Below are positions 23,634-33,930 of a stretch of DNA of 64,000 nt, piece after piece. The DNA lies in the NCBI RefSeq assembly GCF_000276665.1, contig NW_004955404.1, forward strand, positions 34,434,160 to 34,498,159. The letters are read 5' to 3'. Both the position numbers and the translations under genes were made by a program. Source of the stretch: Chinchilla lanigera. Lineage: Eukaryota > Chordata > Mammalia > Rodentia > Chinchillidae. Within the stretch, counting starts at the first letter, position 1. Every line of letters begins with the position of its first letter. The notes beneath the pieces were generated by a model. That model was not told where the DNA came from and ran no database searches. It saw nothing but the letters and a program-made list of their open reading frames with translations.

Positions 23634-25082
23634 AATTAAATAAAATATATATAAGAGAATCACTGGAGAAGCATTGCTAAACTTTTGATATACCATAGAA
23701 ATTGTATTTTCAAGCATGAAATCAAAAGTGAGGTTTTTAGTACATTGAAAGTCCAGATTTAATGTAAATGTTTTTGGAAATAAGGTCAAATCTACCATTA
23801 TTACTACTGAAAGTGTAGCATCAAGCTGTTTGAGAAGTGGAACCAGAGAATTCTTGTCCTATACATACTATACTGTGATCATGTATAATAATTTCTTTGA
23901 CTATAGTTTCTCAGTTTTATCATTTCTTGGTCTTTCTTTTAAAAAATAAAGGCAAAGGAAATTTAAAACACAAAAATAAGAAACCAACCTTCACTTTGGA
24001 ATTTAAATAATAGTGGCACAAACATAGTACTCATCCCCTTACTTCTTCGTATTAACCCCAAATGGTAAGGATGATAAAGGAAAAAAAGCCCTTCGTCTTT
24101 GATGCAGTTAAAGTACTTGTGTAACTGGAGACATGGTGTATTTGGAATAGCTGCCAGATACAGAGAAAGTCTAACAGAAATTCAGATCCTGCTAAGAAAT
24201 GAGGCTCATGGGTGCAGATCTTGAAATGTAGGCAATGAGCACAATTCTTTTAAAATGCAACCTGCTTTGAGAAGAGAAAGTGACGGTATTTTGGTTAGAA
24301 AAATAGAAACTGGGTCTGTAGTTTTTCCTGGAGACCTAGTGTGGTACCAATGGAGGTGGATCTAATAAAGCAGGGAGGTGCATCTACTCAAGCTTGTCCT
24401 TTGTTTGTAGGGTGCTCTCCATTGGTGAGGCAAGTCAAAAGAGAGAGGTACGGCATTATAGTTACACTACAGCTCATGATCTTGACTGGTTAAGAGAAGA
24501 AAAAGCAGAAGCAACTTGCTCATATACATAACTCTATAGCATTAGAAATACACCTAGTATTTGGAACATGGGCCATGACGACCCCCAATCCCCAACCCAA
24601 ACTTCATTCACTGTAAGAAAAATGCTTCTCACTAAAAGGTGAATCTTATGTAAAACAATAGTACTAAATCCATACAAAGATACTGCCAGAATAAAAAGAT
24701 GAAAAAGAATAGGGAAGAAAAGGCCGTAAAAGAATTTTTGTCAGAAATATTTGCCATGGAAATTATGATTAAACTATGTTATATAAATATTTTAAAATCT
24801 CTAATGCAGCAAATCATCTCTGTGAGTCTAGATCTCAAAGCAGAGAACAAGGGGAAAGCAGACCAAGGTACAAAAGTAAATGAAACATGAACTGATAGAA
24901 CTAAGAAAAAGCTAAAACAACTGATAAGAAATCAAGATTATATTAGAAGCAGTAGAAAAGAGAATATTCATTGCTGAAGCCACAGCATGGGGCATGGATT
25001 TCAAAATTTGCTGAAATAGGAATGAACCAAAAGTTAAAAGTGACTACAGAAATATAAGACAGGAAACATAGATAAAGTGGGT

Positions 25083-25150
25083 AATATACATATATAAGTA
25101 TATATGTATATAAGTGTATATATACATAAATAAGTATATATATATATAAT
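25083..25150. repeat. (TA)n-rich simple repeat
   Basis: Imperfect alternating purine-pyrimidine AT tract with TATATGTATA-like variants. Confidence 0.85.
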
Positions 25151-25385
25151 TAGTGTCTCTCAGGAAGAGAACAGAGAGAACAGAGAAGTCATTGTGGTAA
25201 ATAGTAATAATTTAACAAAACATCATAGAAGTATGGACAAGGCATAAGTGTGAAAAAAATGAAATTACTGAAAAATACCTGGTAGTTATTTGTGAATGTG
25301 ATTAAATATATGATTAAATTAAAAAATACATGAGATTTATAATAACAAAACATATTGTTAAATTCATAAACCTTGAGATGCTCTC

Positions 25386-25741
25386 TCCTTCCTGCATCTC
25401 CTGCAGGAATGATGACCATTCTCAGCAATCAGACTATAGACATTCCAGAAAATGTGGACATCACTCTGAAGGGATGCACAGTTACTGTGAAGTGTCTCTG
25501 AGGAACTCTGCAGAGGGACTTCAACCACATAATTGTAGAACTCAGTCTCCTTGTAAAGAAAAAGAAGATGCTCTAAATTGACAAATGGTGGGGAAATAGG
25601 AAGGAATTGACTATTGTTCACATGATCTGTAGTCATGCACAGAATGTGATCAAGGATGTTACACTGGACTTCTATTACAAAATGAGGTCTGTGTATGCTC
25701 ACTTCCCCATCAATGTCATTATTCAGGAAAATGGGTCTTTT
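25386..25741 (+). pseudogene. RPL9P: RPL9 (uL6) processed pseudogene, 3'-truncated
   Basis: This is an intronless copy of the mRNA for large-subunit ribosomal protein L9. It begins in 5'UTR-like sequence (ctgcatctcctgcagga) just before the start codon at 25409. The reading frame keeps RPL9 words such as [28 protein letters not shown] and [12 protein letters not shown]. Codon 2 is ATG instead of a lysine codon. Codon 31 (25499-25501), arginine in the functional protein, is TGA. Codon 56 is TAA. The frame is otherwise unbroken to about codon 111 of roughly 192, where homology ends and an antisense L1 begins. The C-terminal 40% and the poly-A tail are missing. No splice sites interrupt it, as expected of an L1-mediated retrocopy. 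It cannot encode a working protein. Confidence 0.93.
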
Positions 25742-27700
25742 GCATCCCTGGGATGAATCCTACTTGGTCATGATGTATAATCTTCTGGATTATTTGCTGC
25801 ATTCTGTTTGCAGTATCTTATTGAGGATTTTTGCATCTATGTTCATAAGAGGATTGTCATGTAGTTTTGTTTGGATTCTTCTCTAGTTTTAGTATGAACA
25901 TAGTTCTTACTTACAGGAGAGTATTGCTTTCCTTTCAATTTTATTAAAGAGTTTCAGAAATAATGACTTTAAATATTTTCTAAATTTCTTGTAGAATTCA
26001 GCAGTGAAATCATCAGATCCTGGGCTTTTATTTGTAGATATCTTCACTGAGGGATATTGCTCAATTTAGAATTTTTATATCTTCTTGATTCAGCTTTTGT
26101 AATTCCCATGTATCTAAGAATCTGTCCATTTCTTATGTTTTCTGTCTTATTAGAATGCAAGTTCTAGAAGTAGGTTTTGATGATCTTCTGGGTTTCTAGA
26201 GAATCCCTTTTGAGTTCACTCTTTTCATTCCTAATTGCCTGGAGTTGAGTGTTTCTTTCCTTTTTTACATAAGGTTACCTAAGAGTTTTTCAAATTTATT
26301 TAATCCTTCAGAGAACCAGTTCTTCAACTCACTGATTCTTTGGATTGTTTTCTTTGTTTCCATTACATTAATTTCTGCTCTGCTCTTTAAAATTTCTTCC
26401 CTTGTATGAGCTTTGGGCTTGATTTGCTCTTTTTTTTCTAGAAGCTTGAGGTTCAGCATTAGGTTGTTTATTTGAGCTCAATCTGTTTTTCTGATGTGGG
26501 TATTCACCACTAAAATTTCCCTCATAAAACTGCTTTCATTGTATCCCATAAGTTCCATTATGTTGTTTGGCATTATTGTTTAATGACAGACACTGCCTAA
26601 TTTCTTCTTTAATTTCATCTATGACCCATTGCTTATTTAGGAGGGTGTTATTTAATTTTCATGTGTTTGAGATTCTTATAGTTTCCTTTGCTACTGATTT
26701 CTAATTTCATTGCAGCATGGTCAGATAATATGCATGGGATAATTTCAGTTCCTTTGTATTTACTTGGGCATGTTCTATGAGCTAGTATGTGGTTTATTTT
26801 GGAGAGCATCCTGTATGCAGCTGAGAAGAATATGTATCCTGATATTCTGGCAGGGGGGCACTCTGTAGACATCTACTAAGTCCATTTGTACAAAATTTGG
26901 CTCAGTTCTGATATTTCATTGTTGATTTTTTTTTGTCTAGTTGACCTATGTATTTGTGACAGTGGAATATTGAGGTCCTCCATTATAATTATTTTGGTAG
27001 TTACTTGATTTTTTAAGTATCTGTTAATATTTGCTTTATATAGTTGGGTGCACTGGTATTTGGTGCATATATATTTATGATTGCTAACTCTTCTTCTTGG
27101 ATTGTTCACTTCACAAGGATGTATTGACCTTCTTGTCCCTCTTAATCAGTCTGGTTTGAAATTCAGTTTGTTTGCAAGTAAAATAGCCATCCCTACTTTG
27201 TTTTCTGTTCCTGTGTCAAGTAATATTATTTTCAATCCCTTGACTTTTAGTCTATTTGTAGAATTTTTTTAATTAGATGTGTTTCTTGTGTGCAGCATAT
27301 TGTTGTGTCTTGTTTCTTGATCCATTCTACCAATCTGTTTCTTTTGATTGGTCAATGGAGACCATTAACATTGATGGTTATAACTGATAGGTACTGACTC
27401 ATCCTTGTCATGTTATTTTCCTGTTGTTGGTTCCTCTCCTTGACTTTTCTTCCCTGTGTTTAAACGCTTACCTTGCCTGGTAGATTCATTCTGTTGGGGT
27501 TCATGGAGTTCTAATCCTTGTTATGTCTTTCAAGAATATCTGTCAGAATGTTTGTGGGTGTTGTTTTTTGTTCACAAATTTCCTCAGGTGTTTTTTGTCA
27601 TGGAATTAACTCATTTCTCCATCAATTTTGAAAGATGGTTTCATACACTACATCAGTCTGAGTTGGAAGTTGTTTTCTATTTGTTTTTCTTCCTTTCCTT

Positions 27701-27780
27701 TTTTTTGGTATCAAGAATCAAACTCATGACCTTTCACTTGCCAGGCAGGTGCTGTGCTGCTGAGCTATATCCCTGACCCA
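27701..27780 (-). mobile_element. ID-type SINE, older copy, nested in L1
   Basis: Antisense ID: T-run, 'ggtatcaagaatcaaactca', 'cttgccaggcaggtgctg', 'gctgagctatatccctgacc'. Flanked by an imperfect 10-bp TSD (gttgttttct at 27669-27678, gctgttttct at 27781-27790). More diverged than the other IDs. Confidence 0.88.
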
Positions 27781-28054
27781 GCTGTTTTCTTTTAGGGCTT
27801 GAAATACTTCACTCTAAGCTCTCCTTGACTTGAGGATTTGTATATAGAAGTCTGCTGTGATTCTGGTAGGCTAACGTTTATATGTGATTTTTCTCTAACA
27901 GCTTTTAATATTCTGTTCTTGTGATGAATTTCTGGAATTTTGACTATTAAATGTCTTGGTTTCTTTTATCATGGCTAATTTGAATTCTGTATGCCTTACT
28001 TAACTGTATGTCAAATTCTTTTCCTTGCCAGAAGAGATTTCTACCATAACTTTT

Positions 28055-28254
28055 CTGAACAGCTTTTTTATGTCACTTGTGCTATCTCCTGCTTTTTCAC
28101 TGACTCTAATCAATGTTATGTTATTCCTCTTTGCATTACCTAGCAGCTGCTGGACTGAACAGCTTTTTTATATCACTTGTGCTATCTCCTGCTTTTTCAC
28201 TGACTCTAATCAGTGTTATGTTATTCCTCTTTGCATTACCTAGCAGCTGCTGGA
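28055..28254. repeat. 100-bp tandem duplication inside L1 ORF1
   Basis: 28055-28154 and 28155-28254 are head-to-tail copies with two differences (tgtcac/tatcac and aatcaatg/aatcagtg). On the minus strand it duplicates the start of the ORF1 RNA-binding domain. Since 100 is not a multiple of three, it shifts the ORF1 frame. Confidence 0.93.
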
Positions 28255-29219
28255 TTTGTTTCTCATGGTTCCTTGATAGTTTTACTAAATCTTTCTTTTC
28301 ATGATTGCTAACTACAATCCTGTCTTCTGTGTCTGAAATTCTGCCTTCACATTATGCTGTCTATACTTTCAAGGGAATGTTTAATCTTCTGTATATCTAT
28401 TTGAATGCATTTCTTAGATTCTATTTCTTTCCTATGTTGGGCATTCAAGATTTCCATCATTTTCCTATCTCTTCTTTTTACCTGTATCTACACTACAGTC
28501 ACTAAGCATGTCTTTAATTATGGTCACAATCTAGTAATCTGAGAAATTATTTCTGATTTGATTTTTTCTAGAGCCTCTTTCATCTGCTTTGTTACTGCCA
28601 CTGTTAGCACTTCAGAGCGTCCAACTGAATGGCTTTCAGATTTTTTTCTCTTTATTGCTCCCTACATTTGCCTTTGGTGAGCTGGAAGTCTGGAGTTGCA
28701 CCTTGTTTGAGTTTCCTTTAATTTTCTTTCTTTTTTTTTTTTTTAAACACCTGGAATCATGCTTATAGACTCCCTGTGGTGAGTAGCTTTATTGCTAGTA
28801 TTTAGAACCCTTAGGAAATGATTATTTCTTAGAGATGTCTTCCAGTATAGCTGCTTCTGGGTTTTGAGTCTGTTGCAAGATCCTATCTCTGCAAATTATT
28901 GGGGATGAGAAGTTGCTGCCTACTTGGCCCATCCCCTGGTTGTTTGGCCCTGGCCTATAGTAATTTTTATGACCCTTCAGCATTCACACCCTTCTTTGTA
29001 TACCAGGAAGAACTGACTAGAACAATTATGTTACCTAGGCTAAAGTTGTACAATCATCAATAATAATAGCATCAAACTCAGCCAAGACAATGACAAACTG
29101 AGGTAACTATTAATTTTCCACTTTTGGCTATTTGAACCAGATTTGTAATTATACAACTAAATATAAAATGAGCCAGAAAATTGTATGCAGTAAATAACCC
29201 CTCAATATGTCAGTTTTAC

Positions 29220-29520
29220 CCTCAGGGGAGAAAATTTTAAAGGGATTAGGGGTAAAATGGAGAAATAGAAGTAGAGGAAGAGATTAGAAGCAAGGCTAGA
29301 GGATAAAGGAAGAGATAAAAACTTTGGGAAACTGGTGAAGAAGACAGGAGGGAAAAACAGAAAGAAGAAATAAAAAAAGGAACAGAATAGAACAACATCC
29401 ACAACAACAAAAAAATAAAAACCATGTTCACACTTATACAAAAATAAGAACAAACAAGAAAAAACAAATCAAAAACAAGAAAATAAGAGAAAATAGAAGA
29501 CAGTGAGGGAAAAAAATGTC
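29220..29520. repeat. Purine-rich tract (plus strand) in L1 5'UTR
   Basis: About 300 bases strongly biased to A and G on the plus strand, hence pyrimidine-rich on the L1 sense strand. It explains the hydrophobic-looking antisense frames here, which are compositional. Confidence 0.75.
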
Positions 29521-30489
29521 CACTTCAATGGACTATGTCTCTGCTGCTGCTGGTTGACAATATAGGTAAACAGTGTCCAAATCCAAGTTGATTAATCCCA
29601 GCAAGACAGACATAGCTTTACAGTGGGGCAGTGGATAAATCCAGAAATCCTGTACTTTTGGTTCCACTGAAGTTCAGGCTAGTTTCTGGCTGTAAGGCTG
29701 GAACCAGATTTATTCAGCCCACAGCAGTCCCTCTGGGTTGAACTCGGCTTCTGACCTTCTGCTGACTTGAACTGGGCTCCCTGACACTGTCACTGGAAGT
29801 CACTAGGTGGAGCCAGCGTGCAGTTGTTCTGAGTTCTGAGCTCATTTGGTCCCTCTCCATGATGGCTACTTGCCAATCACTCTTTCTTGGGGATATCTGA
29901 ATCCAAATACTTCAGCAGCCACTGCAGTCTACTGCATCCACTACTCTGTTCCGCTGGTGTGTTTCTCCCTGGAGGGCTCTGGGGTCAGCAGTAGTCATCA
30001 TGTATCTATAGATTTAAGCTGCCCCTCTCAAACAATGAGTCCAGGCTCAGGGAGAAACCACTGCCTGCCACCTCCTTCTTATGCATTGAAGTCTCTCTCT
30101 TCTCTCTCACCATGGGCCTCAATTCTCACCTCAGATCTTTACAGGGTCCAAGGGATTCATTTCCCTCCTCTTCTCTTCCTCATGTTGCTGTATTCCAGTA
30201 TCTGGACACCAAATCTCAGAGAAGCTCTTTCTCCACAGCTCACCACTCCACCATCTTCCTGGAAGTCTGCCTTTTATTTTATAATTAAAATGTTTTTAAA
30301 AAGAAGTTTTGTTACTAATATATGTTAACTCTATTATATATTTTATATGTGGTCCAAGACAATTCCTCTTTGGGCCAGGCAAGTCAAAAGGCTGATATCA
30401 ATGATGTAGATTATCAGAGGATGAGGAAGCTCCCCAAAATCGTATGGCTGCACCAAAGTAAAGGTAGGCAGGGAGAACTACCTGTGACA

Positions 30490-31065
30490 TTCTATAGGTT
30501 GAATTGTATCCTAAAAAGATATTTTTGAGCCCTGTGGTCATGAAAATTGTGATATGTCAACTTGAGCTGAGTAAGAACTACCTTGAAGATTAGTAAAGTT
30601 CTGAGTGTCTGTGAGATGATGCATATAGCCAGGAAACTGAGGAGGGGAAGGTGCACCCCATATATGGGTGGCACAAACCAATAATCCTGTAGCTTCTATG
30701 GAATAAAAAGGGAAAGAAGGAAGTTTTCCCTTTGTGGAGGAGCTCTGATCTTTGACATTGCTTTTGAATGTTGATCCCTAGTTTCTTCAGCCTCCCACAC
30801 AAACTCCTCAGCCTTCCAACATCAATTCTTTGGCCTTATAACACAGACTTGGGCTGGTGACTAGAGTGAGCTTCCAGGCCTTCAACATTTGACTACTAGT
30901 GGGTCTTTTGGCTCTCTAGCACAGGGATGACCATCTTGGATTCTTCTGCCTTTGATCACAAGGATGGCCATTATGACTCATCTTCTGATCCTATAGACCT
31001 ATGTAATACATCCCTTTGTGTGATTCAATGTGTATTTTATTCCTCTATAGAACACTAAATAGTAC
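30490..31065. mobile_element. Ancient interspersed repeat(s), family not assigned
   Basis: Opens with 'ctataggttgaattgtatcc', as in mammalian LTR-type repeats, followed by 'gtgatatgtcaacttgag'. It holds a run of C/T-rich 'cttcagcctccca', 'cagccttccaac' and 'aggccttcaac' modules, and ends near 'agaacactaaatagtac'. The module order resembles a widespread ancient repeat, but I cannot name it with confidence. Confidence 0.4.
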
Positions 31066-31284
31066 AAGCCCTAACCTTCAATATCTCTGAATATGAGCTT
31101 TTTTGGGAATAGTTTTGTTACAGAAATAATTAGCTAAATTAAGACAAAGTAATATTGGGCTATGTTGGTTTTTTGAAACAATCTGACTATTGTCCTTAAA
31201 AGAAGAAAGAAATTTAGTCACAAAGAGAAGAATACCATGTAAAGATAGGGACACACAAGGAAAATGTCATGTACAATCAAAGCA

Positions 31285-31540
31285 AGGATTATAGTGATGT
31301 ATCTACAAACCAAGAAATGTCAAGGATTGATGGCTTGCCCCAGATGCCACAGAGAGATAGGTGAGGAAGGATTCTCTCCTAGAAGTCTCAGAGGAGTGTG
31401 GCCCTGCTGATGCTTTCTTTCCTTTAGAATGATGACAGTATAATTTTTGTTGTTTTAAGCCATCCAGTTTGTGGAACTTTGCTAACTTGGGAAAATAATG
31501 CAGACAGAGATTCCGTGAGACACTAACACCAGTGATTCTG
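31285..31540 (+). mobile_element. MLT1-type (ERVL-MaLR) LTR fragment
   Basis: 'aggaaggattctctcctaga', 'agtgtggccctgctgatgc' and 'tgttgttttaagccatccag' with 'tttgtggaactttg' are the ordered 3' half of an MLT1 LTR. No internal retroviral sequence present. Confidence 0.7.
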
Positions 31541-33224
31541 AATATGCTGTCACTGTCATTGGTTATCCTCACACATTTAGTAAATTTTTGTCACATGCAG
31601 CAGTGTTCTAACAATGAAAGAGGAAGGCAAAGCAGGAGTCGACAAGGTTTGTAGACAAAGGGCAGCTCACCACATGGGAGGATGTCAAGTATTCCTTAGA
31701 GTGTGAAATGGGAGCTGGAAGGAAGCAGGAGTAGAGGAGACAATTGGGAATTCTGAGACATATTGCAGAGCAGGCCCCAGGCATCCTAATGTATGTTGGA
31801 TGGACACTTGAGGAATTTAATTGGTTACTAAATAAAGAACATCCTTTCAAAAGCCTGGAAGGCTAAAAAACACTTGTTTGCACATTTTTAGAAAAGTTCC
31901 AAGAAATGTGTTACAGAGATTATGGTAAAGAATAAATCACAAGGAATTCCTGTTGAAGGTTAGGAATAGATTCTTCCATGGAAAAGGATGAAGTGAAGTA
32001 CTTCTTGGTTCTTGAAAAGGAAAAGAATGGGAATCATAGTTTAAGAAAGATGAACTAAGGGAGACTAAAGAAACTCAGCTCCTCAGAATGTGTCTTGGAA
32101 TTCCCTCCTAGTAATCCCATCTCTGCTGCATCTAGGGTGGAGATAGTAAGAAAGAATTTGATTCTTTGTGCTGTGAGTCATATCCCTGTGTCTCTTAAAT
32201 GTGATTGATCCCAAATGTGATTTCTTTCAGAAATATCATTAGAGAAATGACTAGAAAAAATCGCTGAAAAACTGGTAATTGAAAGCTTTTCTAGAAGGCT
32301 TGATTCTCTTTACTCAAGTGTTCAATGGGAAAAATGCCACCTCTTGCTAATGCATCTTTGTGATGTGATGCGGTCATAAACGGAGAGCTCTCTCTCTAAA
32401 TATATGTGTTTGGGGTAGGGTGGGCAAGTTTCATGATCACAGTTTGGAAGACCTAGGTTTTAGGTAGACCTGGTACATGTATACCTTTGAATACATTGTG
32501 TGAATTTTAGAATCCTGATTTTCCCATCCCTAAAGTGCATTTCCATTTGAACTATCAGTTTCTTAGAATTCAGAAATTTATCCAGTGTGAGAATGTTTCA
32601 AACTTTGAGCAATTGTATTCATTTTTTATTCAGAGAAAATATATCCAAAATTTTTAAATTTGCTCCACCTGAAGAATTGAAGCTTTATTAATATCAGCTA
32701 ATTCTTGTTTTCAGTTTACCATAAATCAGTGCAGTACAATAGAGAAAAAAATTCAAATTGTAAGAAGGACCTATAATGGGTTGTGCTTTGTTGCATCTGT
32801 ACAAATGAGAGGCATTTTGCAAGAACACATTTAGTCTTTTAAAAAACAAATGTAACTAAATGTGGCACTAGCAGTATAAAGTTACTGAGTCTCTGTAATA
32901 GTGAAGTATTGCTGCTCTGCTAGAAAGAACAACGTAGTATCTACGAAACTGAGGATCATATAAGGTTAACAAGGAACTCTAAGTGTCATTTTGATAAACA
33001 TCATGTACATGGTCATAGTATGCTGATATATGTTAACTCCTATTTTAATCACTCCACTCTTTTAAACATAATTGCAAAAAAAATTTTACATTGGAAATTC
33101 CCCAAGATGACTTCAGTGTTAACATTTTAGCTAATTCCTCTTATTTTCCAAAATGTAGATTTCATTGAGAATTTTTTAAAATGTAAAATAAAATCTAGTG
33201 AGAAGCAGATCAGGTGTGTTATTC
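31541..33224. other. Unique sequence
   Basis: No gene or repeat recognised. A CT run at 32387-32396 is minor. Confidence 0.45.
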
Positions 33225-33414
33225 AGATTTTTATCACTGTAACCCAAATACCTGAGAAAGTCAATTTGGAAAAGGGAAATGTGTGTTTTGCTCATAGTTT
33301 TGGAAGTTTCATTCCATGGTCAGCTGGTTCCATTGCTTTAGGTCTATGATGATGCAGAAATGTGATGGAAGGACATGACACAGTGTGCTCTTCACTTCAT
33401 GGTAGTATGGAAAC

Positions 33415-33556
33415 AGCTGAGACAGGAAAATCACAAGTTCGAGATCAGCCCAGGCAATTTAGCAACGTGGTGAAACCCTGTCTCAAAAAAACAAAGGCTG
33501 GAGATGTAGTTCAATATGAAGGTTCTGTGTTCAATCCCCAGTTCCACAAAAAATAA
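33415..33556 (+). mobile_element. Dimeric B1-ID (B1-dID-like) SINE
   Basis: The first half is B1-like: 'gctgagacaggaaaatcaca', 'gttcgagatcagcc', 'caatttagcaacgtggtgaa', 'accctgtctc'. A short A-rich linker follows. The second half is ID-like: 'ggctggagatgtagttcaat' and 'tgtgttcaatccccagttcc'. Such B1-plus-ID dimers are known from squirrel-, dormouse- and related rodent lineages. Confidence 0.8.
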
Positions 33557-33647
33557 GAAAGAGGAAGGAAGGAAGGATGGAAGGATGGGAGGAAGGGAGG
33601 GAGGGAGGGAGGGAAGGAGGAAAGAGGGGAAAGAAAGAAGGAAAGAA
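33557..33647. repeat. (GGAA)n/(GGGA)n microsatellite
   Basis: A purine-only tract growing out of the SINE's A-rich tail, a usual birthplace for microsatellites. It creates a low-complexity Arg/Gly/Lys/Glu frame that is not a gene. Confidence 0.92.
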
Positions 33648-33930
33648 CAAAGAGTAAGAGCCAGAGAAGAAGGGACTGAGGACCACTTTTTGAAGGATAT
33701 ATCCTTCAAAGTCACAGCTACTAATGTCCAGTTATTTGTGTCCTCCAACAGGGCTCAGCTCCTACTAGCCTGTTCCTCCGTGAACTCATCAGTACTTTAA
33801 ACAGTTAATGAGCCTGGCACTCTCATGACCCAGTTACCTTTCTAGCCCCACCTCTGGACTCTGCATTGTGAATCAAGTGCCCTCAGCACATAGTCATTGA
33901 AGGACCCTTCATATTTACATCATAACAACA

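Larger units (their letters stand above)
22326..25340. other. AT-rich, mostly unique sequence
   Basis: No gene. A perfect palindrome lies at 23608-23633. The A-rich part at 24650-25080 has a faint HAL1/L1M ORF1-like look (alternating lysine/glutamate codons on the plus strand, 24699-24890), not firm enough to annotate as an element. Confidence 0.45.
25741..30265 (-). mobile_element. LINE-1 (minus strand), 5' end kept, 3' half missing
   Basis: Read on the minus strand from 30265: a 5'UTR starting near 30265 ('cttccaggaagatggtggag'), extending to about 28600 and including a pyrimidine-rich tract (29220-29520). Then ORF1 remnants at about 28500-27450: a coiled-coil-like stretch near 28500-28370 and an RNA-binding region with KRNNITLI. 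Then ORF2 from about 27400. The endonuclease region carries words such as FSAAYRMLSKI, ILSDHAAMKLEI and LNIPLSQIHRSTRQK. Homology ends inside the reverse-transcriptase region at 25741. Ordinary L1 truncation removes the 5' end, so loss of the 3' half implies a later deletion. Multiple stops and frameshifts; not functional. Confidence 0.88.
33225..33930. mobile_element. Rodent-type interspersed repeat, split by a SINE and a GA microsatellite
   Basis: Left part 33225-33410 ('tatcactgtaacccaaatac', 'ttccatggtcagctggttcc') and right part 33700-33930 ('catgacccagttacc', 'cccacctctggactctgc') belong to one element. The same left module recurs at 35855. Family not named. Confidence 0.5.

Noticed and set aside
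29202..29467. Hydrophobic minus-strand frames resembling membrane proteins
   Set aside because: Produced by the pyrimidine-rich sense strand of the L1 5'UTR; Phe/Leu/Ser bias only.
33516..33800. Arg/Gly/Glu-rich 94-codon frame
   Set aside because: Encoded by a GGAA/GGGA microsatellite and SINE tail.
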